Assembly: GCF_016583765.1 (NCBI RefSeq)
Contig: NZ_NRRR01000003.1
Span: 186,001 to 250,000, forward strand
Direction of reading: 5' to 3'
From: Chromatium weissei
Lineage (GTDB): Bacteria > Pseudomonadota > Gammaproteobacteria > Chromatiales > Chromatiaceae
DNA length: 64,000 nucleotides
In this document: positions 21,772-31,111 of the stretch, in pieces
Numbering within the stretch: the stretch's first letter is position 1
How the letters are laid out: the number at the start of each line of letters is the position of its first letter
Notes under the pieces: generated by a model
What the model saw: only the letters and a program-made list of their open reading frames with translations
Told to the model about the DNA's origin: nothing
The model's database searches: none
Translations under genes and position numbers: made by a program

Positions 21772-24700
21772 TTAGCGGAGTTGCTGCCAGTTCAAACGCC
21801 CAACTAAATTACCGCCATCAATCTTTGGAATTTTTTCTCCCGGAACATAGTGAACATAATCATCAGCACTGTCGCGTAATATGCGTGGCGTATCGATGAT
21901 TTTATTAACGACCATTCCGCTTACAGATGTTTGTCTATCGCCTTCTTCTTTAACGTATTCACTTGTTGTTCCATCCTCACCAACAATCATCATTTTTTGT
22001 TCACCATCCTCCTCAATAATTTCTACGGTATACACAGCGCCATCACGAATAATCACGGTATCTTCGGCATTGAATTCTCCGTCACCATTCACATCGAATG
22101 TTTTTCCAGATGCCGCGCCACCAGTAAACAAATCAATTGCAAATACCCAGCTTTTTCCGCCGCCAGAGGTGCAAGGATCATCGGATTCAATTGGAACCCA
22201 ACTCGTAAATTCTACCTGTCCAGCGCCTGATAAAATTTGTGGGCGTGTCGCCACGCGTTCTCCTTCTTCTCCGTTCTCCGGCGAAATCAAATTCACAAAC
22301 CAACCGCGTTTATCTGGGTGAGTACGATCATCGCCCCAATTGATTTCATTTTGTGAAAAAATTCGCCAATCGTTGTCCTTTGGGTCATTAGGCAAAACAG
22401 TTTCAAAGTCAATTGTTTGTTCAACCAATGCCTCCCGCCCATTTGTAATGTTTTCTCCGCTATCATCCCAAATAAACTGAAGTGGATGATCTGGGTCTTT
22501 TTTAAGAATAGCATTATCCCAAATACCGTAAACTGTTTGCACCGTACGATTTAATACATCATTAGGACGCATGTATTGACCCGTACCAAAGTAAATCAAA
22601 TAACCACCAAGTGGATGCACAGTAACATCGAGCGGGCCAGTAATTGGTTGTGGCGTGATACTGTCTTCAGTTTCATAGACCGCTTGAAACACTGGTTCGC
22701 CGTTATATGCAAGCCCCCAATTGGAAACTGAACCAGTTAAATCAAAACGCCATAAATTCCCTTGAATATCTCCGGCATAAGCTCCCGCAATTGTTTGTTG
22801 TGTATCGAGTATTAAATACGGAGCAGATAAACCATTATTTATAGAATCAGAAGCCTGAATTTTTTTAATAACCGTACCATCATCTAAGTTAACGATATAC
22901 AACCAAGCGCCTTTACCGCTATCAAAACCATTCCCAAAAATCGCCGCCCATTGCCCATTTTGCAATCGACCAATGACAGGTGATGAAGTCATTTGATTCA
23001 CCATATAACCCAGATCACCGTCACTAAATTCCCATAGAATTTTTTCTTCATTAAAATCGTTGGGATTGGTGACATCTAATGCAAAAACTGCTTTACCTCC
23101 TGCACCCAAGGTTCCAATTAAAATCGAGCGCCATGTGTCTTTTACATAGGCATCAGCAACATTGGGCGAACCATCCACAAAATTGCGGTGTGCAGTAAGA
23201 TTTTTATAAGTAGGACTCGATAAATCCTTTAATCTAACAAAGAGCGCATTAGGCACATAAGCAAACTTTTCAGCACCATCTGTCGCATCAAAACCATGCA
23301 ACATGCCATCGTTTGCACCGACATAAATCATTGGAGTGCGAGTCTTATTGTCATTAAGAAATGAATCGTAAGAAGCTCTTCCGGCAGCAGTAATTGGTAA
23401 ATACTTATAGCCAACGTTCTGCGGTTTACCAACATAAAGCGGATCAGAATGTACAATATCACCTAATAGTTTAGTGCGCGCACGAAAGCCTGTTAAACCG
23501 TCATCTGTTGATTCTTTACTCTGATCGCCGCGTAGCCAATTTAATATATCTTCATTATTAGATAAATAAGTCTTCTGTGCGGTATTGAGTTCATTCCATG
23601 CAAATAAAATTCCTATAGGGTCAGAATCATCATCCGGCGTTTCGTTCCAAGTGTAGATATGCCGATCATCCCAATCCGGCATATTGTCTGCTGAATCCCA
23701 TACAAATTCTGTGTCATTACCATCATTCATTAATTGCAGTGCTTTAACTTCGCCACTCCAATCAGCAGGCTCAAATGCCACTTCATAAACCATCGTTTCG
23801 CCATCAATTCGCGTGGAACTCGCAGCAGATGTTGCAGCAGTGGCTTTACTAAGATTGATGATTCGAGTGAACGCATCTTCCAATTGCTCTTGTAATTTAC
23901 CCGCATTGGTCACGAGAAAATAATTGGGTGATGGTTCGCCTCTATCGAGGCTTTCATTGCCTTCAGAACCGTATTTAGCTGCATACCACAATGGGTTTTC
24001 TAATACGGTTGCAACATCAGTTGAAGAGCTGGGAGTGAAAGTGCGGGTTGCCGTCAATGGCAATGGAGTATCCGTACCACTAATTCCACATTCAGAAGGT
24101 GGTGATGCAATTGCACAACCTTCCGGTAAAATACTCGCTGGAGTATCCAAAAAATAATCAGGATCATCAGTAACACTTGTATCTTTATCCCGCACTTCTA
24201 AATACACACCATCTTTAGTTGTTCCTGAAATTACATAACCCATGTGCTGCATAATACTGCCAGCAGCGTATTCAGAAACTAAATTAACAGTCAATGTGTG
24301 ATCAGCATTCTCTTTGAGTTCATACACAACAATAGCATCCATATCGTGATCAGCGCCCTGTTCGACATCTTCATAATTGATGCGAAACTTAATGAAGGCG
24401 CGTCCTTCATTGACATCTGTTTTTTCATCTGATCCTTTTGGATCAGTATTCGCAAACTCTTCAATGAAAAAATCGACGATGGTATTTGTGGGTTGAAATT
24501 TCCCCTGTGCTATATCAATGCTATAACCACCAACGGATTTCGCAAAAGGAACTAGCGTTACTTTTTTATCATCGATTGGAATAACAATTTTTGGTAATGG
24601 TGATGCCAAAGCAACAGAAAAAGTATTGATGTCTTGCTTGTCTGCTAAATCAGTTCTCAGATCATTATTGAACGCATAGCGTGCAATACCAGCAGAATAA

Positions 24701-26958
24701 TAACCGCCTTGTTTAGTCGGTTCAGATGGTGACAATCCTCGGATATTACCTAATCCACTAACGGTCTTTGCCGTTGGTGCACCGAGAAACTCAGTACTGC
24801 CATTGACTTCACCAATAAAATGCGAGCTTGATCCACCATGCTCCGCAGTCCAAATACTATTCGCTTCATTCGCAACATTTAATCCACTAATATCGCCACT
24901 AAAACTACTAAATACAGTACCTGGAACTTGATCGGTATCAAAAGAAGGATTGACATCGCTAATCACTAATTGCGCACCTGGTGAACAATAAAGTGAAGAA
25001 CTCGTTTTATAGGGATCAGCCCAAGTTGGTGCAGGTAAATCCATCGTTGAACTTGTGACGTAATCACGCAAAGTAACGCGTTCCACCTTATTCGAACCGC
25101 TAGTAGTCAGAGTTGGCATAAATACCGAAGTTGGAGTCGTTTTTCCTGAAAAATAACGCAAACTTTCATACATCATTTCTGCAAGCGGATTACCCCAATC
25201 AGGAAATTTACTAGTAGAACTGACCATTGGAGCAGTTGCCAACCAACCGCCGTTATATGAATAGCCGGTACCGCTTTGAAAATCGACAATTCGAAACTGA
25301 TCAATCGTGTGAACAATGCCAAGAAAACTCGTAAAGACACCGCTTTTAGGATCAATTTCACCAAGATTTGGATTTGTTTTATTTACAAAACTTTCTATAT
25401 TTTTACGTAAAACGCCACCACTCGTGTTTTTTAGTGGAGTGGTTGATCCGGGAACAAAAGAACCAGAAATCAATCCAAATAACATTTTGTCATCTTTTCC
25501 GTATTGTTGTAACAAACCATCAGGTTTATAAGTCACAACATCTGGTTCTGGATTGGTATCTGTATAAGGTTGGCAATTACTATCCAATAAATCTTTATTA
25601 CAAACTTGAACGCGAACAGTATAGTCTTCCATATTCGAAGCTGGAACATTCCTATTATAAGTCGAAACAACTAAATCCGAATATTTTGCAGCTGGAACAA
25701 CTGCCCAGCTATCACCACTATCCGCGCCTTTCCAATACAGAATATATTTATCTCCACCGCTACCTTCTTCATGTCTAAATTCAATTTCATGTTCACCTGC
25801 ACTTAATTCTATTGATCCCTTACAATTATCATTTTTAGCAGTGCAGGCGTTATAGGTGTAACGCCCAAAAACTAAATCTCCGTCAATAATTACTTCAGTT
25901 GCATCATCACCACTAATTGAAAATTCATAAGTGCCCTGTGTAACAATATTAATTTTTCCCTTAAATATCGTAATGTAGTAATCATCAGCGCCATAGGGAT
26001 TACAGTTGCTACTACAATCAATTCTGCCATTCAGCGCAAAATCAGGAGTTGATGTAGCAGACGGTGCATTTGTTCCCAGTAAGTTATTTGAATTTGCTAA
26101 AAGCGCAACTAAACTATTAAACGCATTATGATCTGCCGGGCGCGTATTATTTACTGTTGCCGCAGATTCACATGCACCACCAGAACAATTTGTGCCCGCA
26201 ACCGGTCTTTCAATTGCCACCCAATTCCAAATTCGATAATTAGAATTTGTCAACACCCGCATCAATGGCTTTTTGCTCGTTTCATTTGCAAGTGTCGTAT
26301 TCGCAAATAAATGACGAGTTCCTGCTGTTGGTTGTGGCAGTGGCGTGTAATCAGTAATTAAATAACCATCGTGTGTTTCACTCAGATATTCCTTACCCCA
26401 ACTATGCGCATCCTGTGGAATATAAGAACGTTCAAGAACAGTAATTGCTGCGTTGGAATCATCAGGATCATAGGGTTCATCAACAACTCGTTTTCCGCCA
26501 TAAAGCACTTTACGTAATGCATCAATTCGAGCAGTAGTAATGTAATTCAAAAAATCACCGCTCCAGTAATCTGGACATTTCTTATCCGTTGTTTTTGATA
26601 CTGGATCAAAACGATTATTTGAAGAACTATAGTCATAACAAAGATGCGAATCGAAATAACCAAAATAGTCAATTGGCTTTCCATTAGCATCTTTCATATC
26701 TGGTTTATAACCAACATCCAAAACACCATCACCATTCAAATCAGACGCATCGTTATAGGCTTCATAATAAAGCGTGTGGTCTTTTCCCATGATTAACATT
26801 GTTAAAGGTGGTGCAGCAACATCACCACCACTGGCAAATAACGGATATTGCGCAAGGTCTTCAGCGTTAACGAATGCAACCGGAAGTGAAAGAACGATAC
26901 CAATTAAAAAGGCAAATCCAGATCGGTATTGAATAAAAGGTTTATTATAGCCATGCAT
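21772..26958 (-). CDS. pilY1: Type IV pilus tip/biogenesis protein PilY1 with PA14-like domain
   Basis: A secreted 1728-residue PilY1. A signal peptide ends near residue 32 (VAFVNA). The N-terminal part includes an Asp-rich loop, DLNGDGVLD. Residues about 325-428 form a PA14-like module (YGADDYYITIFKG, GTYEFSISGDDATEVIIDG, HEIEFRHEEGSGGDKYILYW), not found in P. aeruginosa PilY1 (1161 residues). The C-terminal beta-propeller starts near 1210 (YVGANDGMLHGFDATDG). An EF-hand-like calcium loop, DVNGDGEFNAED, is near 1624. PilY1 caps the pilus with minor pilins and governs adhesion, retraction and surface sensing. GGGAG seven bases upstream supports the start. It ends the fimT-pilVWX operon; no pilE follows. 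Confidence 0.93.
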   Translation of the reverse strand: MHGYNKPFIQYRSGFAFLIGIVLSLPVAFVNAEDLAQYPLFASGGDVAAPPLTMLIMGKDHTLYYEAYNDASDLNGDGVLDVGYKPDMKDANGKPIDYFGYFDSHLCYDYSSSNNRFDPVSKTTDKKCPDYWSGDFLNYITTARIDALRKVLYGGKRVVDEPYDPDDSNAAITVLERSYIPQDAHSWGKEYLSETHDGYLITDYTPLPQPTAGTRHLFANTTLANETSKKPLMRVLTNSNYRIWNWVAIERPVAGTNCSGGACESAATVNNTRPADHNAFNSLVALLANSNNLLGTNAPSATSTPDFALNGRIDCSSNCNPYGADDYYITIFKGKINIVTQGTYEFSISGDDATEVIIDGDLVFGRYTYNACTAKNDNCKGSIELSAGEHEIEFRHEEGSGGDKYILYWKGADSGDSWAVVPAAKYSDLVVSTYNRNVPASNMEDYTVRVQVCNKDLLDSNCQPYTDTNPEPDVVTYKPDGLLQQYGKDDKMLFGLISGSFVPGSTTPLKNTSGGVLRKNIESFVNKTNPNLGEIDPKSGVFTSFLGIVHTIDQFRIVDFQSGTGYSYNGGWLATAPMVSSTSKFPDWGNPLAEMMYESLRYFSGKTTPTSVFMPTLTTSGSNKVERVTLRDYVTSSTMDLPAPTWADPYKTSSSLYCSPGAQLVISDVNPSFDTDQVPGTVFSSFSGDISGLNVANEANSIWTAEHGGSSSHFIGEVNGSTEFLGAPTAKTVSGLGNIRGLSPSEPTKQGGYYSAGIARYAFNNDLRTDLADKQDINTFSVALASPLPKIVIPIDDKKVTLVPFAKSVGGYSIDIAQGKFQPTNTIVDFFIEEFANTDPKGSDEKTDVNEGRAFIKFRINYEDVEQGADHDMDAIVVYELKENADHTLTVNLVSEYAAGSIMQHMGYVISGTTKDGVYLEVRDKDTSVTDDPDYFLDTPASILPEGCAIASPPSECGISGTDTPLPLTATRTFTPSSSTDVATVLENPLWYAAKYGSEGNESLDRGEPSPNYFLVTNAGKLQEQLEDAFTRIINLSKATAATSAASSTRIDGETMVYEVAFEPADWSGEVKALQLMNDGNDTEFVWDSADNMPDWDDRHIYTWNETPDDDSDPIGILFAWNELNTAQKTYLSNNEDILNWLRGDQSKESTDDGLTGFRARTKLLGDIVHSDPLYVGKPQNVGYKYLPITAAGRASYDSFLNDNKTRTPMIYVGANDGMLHGFDATDGAEKFAYVPNALFVRLKDLSSPTYKNLTAHRNFVDGSPNVADAYVKDTWRSILIGTLGAGGKAVFALDVTNPNDFNEEKILWEFSDGDLGYMVNQMTSSPVIGRLQNGQWAAIFGNGFDSGKGAWLYIVNLDDGTVIKKIQASDSINNGLSAPYLILDTQQTIAGAYAGDIQGNLWRFDLTGSVSNWGLAYNGEPVFQAVYETEDSITPQPITGPLDVTVHPLGGYLIYFGTGQYMRPNDVLNRTVQTVYGIWDNAILKKDPDHPLQFIWDDSGENITNGREALVEQTIDFETVLPNDPKDNDWRIFSQNEINWGDDRTHPDKRGWFVNLISPENGEEGERVATRPQILSGAGQVEFTSWVPIESDDPCTSGGGKSWVFAIDLFTGGAASGKTFDVNGDGEFNAEDTVIIRDGAVYTVEIIEEDGEQKMMIVGEDGTTSEYVKEEGDRQTSVSGMVVNKIIDTPRILRDSADDYVHYVPGEKIPKIDGGNLVGRLNWQQLR

Positions 26959-26998
26959 GACGAATCTCCCGTAATAAAGAGCATTCTTAAAATAGCAA

Positions 26999-27493
26999 TT
27001 AATCTATTGGACGGGCGACAATTGTTTCCAAAACCACAACTGAAGTTGCAATAGCGCCTTGTCCTCGCGCTGTCACGCGATAACGTGAAATACCACATGC
27101 AGGATCATCTGCATTGAAACACTGAATAACATAGACTGGTTGCGCCACAACATCGGGAACCGTAACAGGATCAATCATATCGTTTTCATTATCCTCATCA
27201 ACCGCGATTTCATCCGTCCAACCATCATCATCATTTGGGTCAGGTGCAACTGTTGTTGTTGATAAATTAAATGGGCTTGCAATCGTCATAATTTGATTTT
27301 CAGCTTGACGTAATGCGATTTCTGCTGCTTGGAATGCACGATTACGATCATTCAAATTGCTCGCCATGCGTTCATCAAGTGTGGTGGTTTGCACAGAAGT
27401 CATGCCAAGAATTGTCATTAGCAAAAGAAAAATAAGTCCTGTAATTAAAACCATTCCACTTTGATTCTTGTGGCTGAACGCTTGATTAAACAT
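26999..27493 (-). CDS. pilX: Type IV pilus minor pilin PilX
   Basis: A 164-residue PilX-like protein. The prepilin-like region is NQSGMVLITGLIFLLLMTIL, which has G-M-V-L-I instead of the usual G-F-T-L-x-E, as known for PilX. ERMASNLNDRNRAFQAAE matches the PilX N-terminal family pattern. Start at 27493 is set by a perfect AGGAGG six bases upstream; the upstream ATG at 27511 overlaps the pilW stop. PilX is part of the minor-pilin tip complex with PilV, PilW and PilY1. Confidence 0.93.
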   Translation of the reverse strand: MFNQAFSHKNQSGMVLITGLIFLLLMTILGMTSVQTTTLDERMASNLNDRNRAFQAAEIALRQAENQIMTIASPFNLSTTTVAPDPNDDDGWTDEIAVDEDNENDMIDPVTVPDVVAQPVYVIQCFNADDPACGISRYRVTARGQGAIATSVVVLETIVARPID

Positions 27494-27507
27494 TGCCAGC
27501 CTCCTCT

Positions 27508-28269
27508 TCATTTCATGCGATTGCGCAAGGCAATCGTGGTGCTAAACATTTGATAGATACGGCGATTAGTTGCAGTAAAAAAAGTGCCATCATTTTTTTC
27601 AAAAGGCAGCGACATTGCTGTATCGACTAAGTTGTCTTCACTACTGCCAACCAATAAATCAATTTTTACCGCAAACACCCGATTCCAATCTGAAATTGAA
27701 TCAGCAGAAACATAGGTATCAATTTGCTCGTCTCCGGTATTATCTATTCCATAGTGCAATTGCATATCGTAAACACATTCAATGAGTTCATCGGCAATCG
27801 AAGAACTGCTCTTTTTTTGATACAGCCCGGGCTGTTCACCTGCACCAGTTCTAATGTAGTAAATGCGTGTAACGTCAGCACTAACATCGCTATCGTAATA
27901 AGTAATTCTGAAAATATCAGTATTTGGAGTGTATTTATCAGCAGATGGTAAACTCGCTTCTAATGGTGCTGAACTTACTCCCTGCCAGCCTCCAATATAA
28001 TTAACTGGTGGCCATGTTGCCGTAGTACCACTAAAGTTTTGTAATCCAGCTTGTCGAATCTCACGCGCTAGAAACTCAATTGCAAAACGTCCGTTTTCTT
28101 GTACCCGCGCCATGCTTTCACTATCGCGGTAACTTTGCTTATTACCAATTAACAACGCCACCATTCCCGCAGAAATAAACAGACCAATCGTCATGGAAAT
28201 CATCAATTCAACGAGTGTAAAACCGCGTTGTGATGAATTCGTAGGTGAATTAAATAATGGATTTTTCAT
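27508..28269 (-). CDS. pilW: Type IV pilus minor pilin PilW
   Basis: A 253-residue minor pilin. The class III prepilin signal is RGFTLVELMISMTIG with cleavage after Gly16 and Glu at +5. ENGRFAIEFLAREIRQAG is typical of PilW. Its ATG overlaps the pilV stop (ATGA) and its stop precedes the pilX ribosome-binding site, so the four minor pilins are tightly coupled. Confidence 0.95.
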   Translation of the reverse strand: MKNPLFNSPTNSSQRGFTLVELMISMTIGLFISAGMVALLIGNKQSYRDSESMARVQENGRFAIEFLAREIRQAGLQNFSGTTATWPPVNYIGGWQGVSSAPLEASLPSADKYTPNTDIFRITYYDSDVSADVTRIYYIRTGAGEQPGLYQKKSSSSIADELIECVYDMQLHYGIDNTGDEQIDTYVSADSISDWNRVFAVKIDLLVGSSEDNLVDTAMSLPFEKNDGTFFTATNRRIYQMFSTTIALRNRMK

Positions 28270-28718
28270 AATTGGGTTGTAAATGTAAATGATTGAGAGC
28301 TGCCACTTTCTTCTAAGCGACTTTCATCCCAAGTAATCGTCATTGTTACTGTAGTACCACCTGTGACAACAATGGTGCTTGTTCCACTCGGCAAATAAGC
28401 AAGATGATTGCGCCATGCCGTCAGATCGGCTGCCGCAACAGTCGCACCAGATGAATAGGCTGTTGCAAATGTTTGATTGCCGGTAATGGCTGTAAAAGTT
28501 CCGTTATAGCTTGCAGCATTTGCCACATTTGCGCGCATTGCATCAGTGATTTCATACGCGAGATTGACTGCTTGAACGCGCAAATAAGAACCCTGACTCA
28601 TTTTAAGCGAAACACCTTGTAATCCCGCCAAACCTAATAAACCGACAGAAAGCACCAACGCAGAAATCATCACTTCAAGTAATGTAAAACCCTGTTGAAA
28701 ATGCCGATGTGCGGTCAT
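28266..28718 (-). CDS. pilV: Type IV pilus minor pilin PilV
   Basis: A 150-residue minor pilin with prepilin signal QQGFTLLEVMISALVLSVG. The segment LLGLAGLQGVSLKMSQGSYLR is typical of PilV apart from small changes. Both ends overlap neighbours by ATGA (with fimT upstream and pilW downstream). Confidence 0.95.
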   Translation of the reverse strand: MTAHRHFQQGFTLLEVMISALVLSVGLLGLAGLQGVSLKMSQGSYLRVQAVNLAYEITDAMRANVANAASYNGTFTAITGNQTFATAYSSGATVAAADLTAWRNHLAYLPSGTSTIVVTGGTTVTMTITWDESRLEESGSSQSFTFTTQL

Positions 28719-29299
28719 GTGCAGTCTGTTCCTGAGTCAATACGTAAACGCCCAATTCTATTGAGTACGATACAGCGTTTTTCTGACGCAATAGAAATAT
28801 AAATCTTTCCTGCACTAGCTTCTTCACCCCTTGAATTAAAGCTAACGCGGTTAACAAATACACTATTACCAGTAATCACAACATCGCTATTCGCTGGTTG
28901 CCCCACGCGCAATGGAGTATCTCCAGTATCAAAAGCGCCATCGCCATCGTTATCAACAAAAACTACCCAGCCGTCCTGCCAATTCACGCCAGTTGTACTG
29001 CAGGTTGGTGTGCTATCGGTAACATCATTAGATTTACATACGGTCACAGTTTTGCCGCGAGTCATTGCTTCCGAACGTGCGAATTGCAACGCACTGCTGA
29101 GTTCATTGGTGACGGCAGCAATGCGATTGGTGCGCGTGAAGGTTTGAAAACTTGGAACAGCAATAGAGAGTAAAATTGCTGCAATTGAAAGGGTAACCAT
29201 TAATTCAAGCAACGTGGTTCCTGTCATTCGCCGCTGTTGAATAAAGCGGTGTGAATGGCAATTAATGCTGGGCGAATGAATACGGCGCATAAAATTCAT
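28715..29299 (-). CDS. fimT: GspH/FimT family pseudopilin
   Basis: A minor pilin of the FimT/GspH family, about 194 residues. The long leader ends at RMTG, followed by TTLLELMVTLSIAAILLS with Glu at +5. LSSALQFARSEAMTRGKTVTVC is the FimT/GspH signature. It also contains an Asp-rich loop, DNDGDGAFDTGDT, resembling a calcium loop. FimT members can bind DNA in natural transformation. The start is uncertain among 29335, 29299 and 29290; GGAG lies just before 29299. It is the first gene of the minor-pilin operon. Confidence 0.9.
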   Translation of the reverse strand: MNFMRRIHSPSINCHSHRFIQQRRMTGTTLLELMVTLSIAAILLSIAVPSFQTFTRTNRIAAVTNELSSALQFARSEAMTRGKTVTVCKSNDVTDSTPTCSTTGVNWQDGWVVFVDNDGDGAFDTGDTPLRVGQPANSDVVITGNSVFVNRVSFNSRGEEASAGKIYISIASEKRCIVLNRIGRLRIDSGTDCT

Positions 29300-29368
29300 T
29301 ATCTCCGTGATCTGATATTGTGATAAATCGCGCAAATCGCATTCAAGTTGCTATTTCAGCTTAGATGA

Positions 29369-29389
29369 TTCCACTTAAAAAAGTGGGAA
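29369..29389 (-). terminator. Hairpin between yggU and fimT
   Basis: TTCCACTT and AAGTGGGAA pair with one bulge around AAAA. On the minus strand it reads CCCACTTTTTTAAGTGG. It sits 27 bases after the yggU stop and 70 bases before fimT. The layout matches the hairpin at 4668-4691. Confidence 0.5.
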
Positions 29390-29415
29390 CTGCGACACAA
29401 ATCAACGTATTGAAT

Positions 29416-29718
29416 TTAATTCGTCGCGGTGGGGCGTGTCACTGCAAGCGGTAATAGCCGAGGGCGTTGAATTCGCAAGCGTTTATAACGAGCATGTTCG
29501 CCACTAAGCAGCGTAATGTGCGAAGGCGCAACGCCAAAAGCCTCCGCAATAAAACGTTTAAGTGATTGATTTCCTTTTCCATCAACCGGCGGCGATTGAA
29601 TACGCACTCGGTAATAATCACCGCTCGAATCAACGCCAATAAAGTCATCACGCGGTGCTCGCGTTTGCACTCGCAATGCCAATTCTAAATCCTCGCCTTG
29701 CCAGCGATACCAAGACAT
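29416..29718 (-). CDS. yggU: DUF167/YggU family protein
   Basis: A 100-residue protein of the YggU family (DUF167), of unknown function. Typical sequence includes VQTRAPRDDFIGV, YRVRIQSPPVDGKGNQSL and the C-terminal HITLLSGEHARYKRLRI. The pairing with yggT 12 bases upstream is conserved across proteobacteria. Confidence 0.93.
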   Translation of the reverse strand: MSWYRWQGEDLELALRVQTRAPRDDFIGVDSSGDYYRVRIQSPPVDGKGNQSLKRFIAEAFGVAPSHITLLSGEHARYKRLRIQRPRLLPLAVTRPTATN

Positions 29719-29730
29719 CTGCGCAATCCA

Positions 29731-30306
29731 TTAAAACGGGCTGTCGACTAGCCATTTTAGTGGCGGAATCAACAACATATTGAGTAACGTCAAGCCAATG
29801 ATGACGAATAACGGTGAGAGATCAACGCCGCCAATCGGTTGAATTCGCTGTTGAATTGGTAGCATTACGGAATCAGTCAAGCGCGTTAGCAATCCAATCA
29901 TCGGATTGCGCGGATCGGAATTAACCCAACTCAATAATGCGCGTGCCAGCACTGCGAATAGCATTAAGTTAATGAATAACTCCACCATACTAGGAATTGC
30001 CCAGCCGATTGCGCCGAGAATGGAATGCGGGCTGCCGATCAATAGCGCCAGCAGTGCCAATTCCACTGTGGTTAATAGCCAAATCAATACTAATGATGCA
30101 AGATCAAGTCCGCCATAACCCGGAATGAATTGGCGCAATGGGCGCAATGCAGGTGTTGTGACGCGTACGACAAATTGCGAAATTGGATTATAAAAATCTG
30201 CGCGTGTCCATTGCAGCAGAAAGCGAATGGCAACGACAGCGGTATACAATCCAAATAGGGTTTGTAATAAAAAGATGAGCGGGAAAAGTAAATAAGAACT
30301 GGTCAT
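29731..30306 (-). CDS. yggT: YggT family membrane protein
   Basis: A 191-residue protein with two YGGT repeats, each a pair of membrane helices (QTLFGLYTAVVAIRFLLQW and INLMLFAVLARALLSWV) followed by N-P-I/M motifs (DFYNPISQFV and DPRNPMIGLL). The function is not established; in several bacteria the family is linked to membrane insertion or cell shape. It is co-transcribed with yggU. The 168 bases upstream, to nrdR, show no clear element. Confidence 0.93.
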   Translation of the reverse strand: MTSSYLLFPLIFLLQTLFGLYTAVVAIRFLLQWTRADFYNPISQFVVRVTTPALRPLRQFIPGYGGLDLASLVLIWLLTTVELALLALLIGSPHSILGAIGWAIPSMVELFINLMLFAVLARALLSWVNSDPRNPMIGLLTRLTDSVMLPIQQRIQPIGGVDLSPLFVIIGLTLLNMLLIPPLKWLVDSPF

Positions 30307-30474
30307 TGGTGTTGTGCGAGAAATCCATCATTTAATGGAAAGACAGCGGATAATGAAGCTGCCAAACTCGCTTCCTCCGTAGTGATGAAGTGGAATGAAT
30401 TGCCATATCGGGCAATGGTGGTGAAAACTCAGTTTCAATACAGCTCAATTTTTAAGAATGCTGCGGTGTGATGC

Positions 30475-30978
30475 CTATTCTGTATCAAATAATAATTCCA
30501 ACTGCAAGCAATTGAAATCCAGTGCAGGTTGGCGTTCCAAGCGTGCAATTTCTTCACAAAAGGCATTGACGTTGGAAAACTTGCGATAGACTGAAGCAAA
30601 ACGCAAATAAGCGACCTGATCAATTTGACGTAATTCATCCATTGCCAATTCACCTAACCATGCAGATGATACTTCGCATTCGCCACTTGACATTAAATGC
30701 CGTTGAATATGCGCGAGTGCTTGATCAATACGTTCGGTGCTAATTGGGCGTTTTTCCAATGCGCGCATCATTCCCAATCGCAATTTACGATCATCAAAGG
30801 GCACGCGATTTCCATCGCGTTTTACGATGCGTGGCAGACTTAATTCGGCTGCTTCATAAGTGGTAAACCGCTCTTTACAGTCCATACATTGCCGTCGCCG
30901 CCGTACTTGATCGCCCTCATTGCATAAGCGTGAATCAATCACCTTGGTTTCTTGTTCACCGCAAAAGGGGCAACGCAT
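30475..30978 (-). CDS. nrdR: Transcriptional repressor NrdR
   Basis: Represses ribonucleotide reductase genes in response to ATP/dATP. A zinc ribbon (MRCPFCGEQETKV with QCMDCKERF) occupies residues 1-45 and an ATP-cone domain (VKRDGNRVPFDDRKL) follows. Length is 167. It lies 133 bases downstream of glyA on the same strand, the usual gammaproteobacterial arrangement. Confidence 0.97.
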   Translation of the reverse strand: MRCPFCGEQETKVIDSRLCNEGDQVRRRRQCMDCKERFTTYEAAELSLPRIVKRDGNRVPFDDRKLRLGMMRALEKRPISTERIDQALAHIQRHLMSSGECEVSSAWLGELAMDELRQIDQVAYLRFASVYRKFSNVNAFCEEIARLERQPALDFNCLQLELLFDTE

Positions 30979-31111
30979 GATGAACGTCCTATCAGCTTAA
31001 GGCGATTTTTTGTATTAAACTGTAATGCAGTTGATTCGCTAAATGTTCGACTGAATTGAACTTATTTAGCAATTATTCATTGGTATTTTTCAACTGCATC
31101 ACACCTAAACA

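Noticed and set aside
21772-29299. Insertion sequences or transposase genes near the pilus and operon regions
   Set aside because: No transposase-like frame or terminal inverted repeats with target duplications were seen anywhere; the only mobile element supported is the RecA intein.
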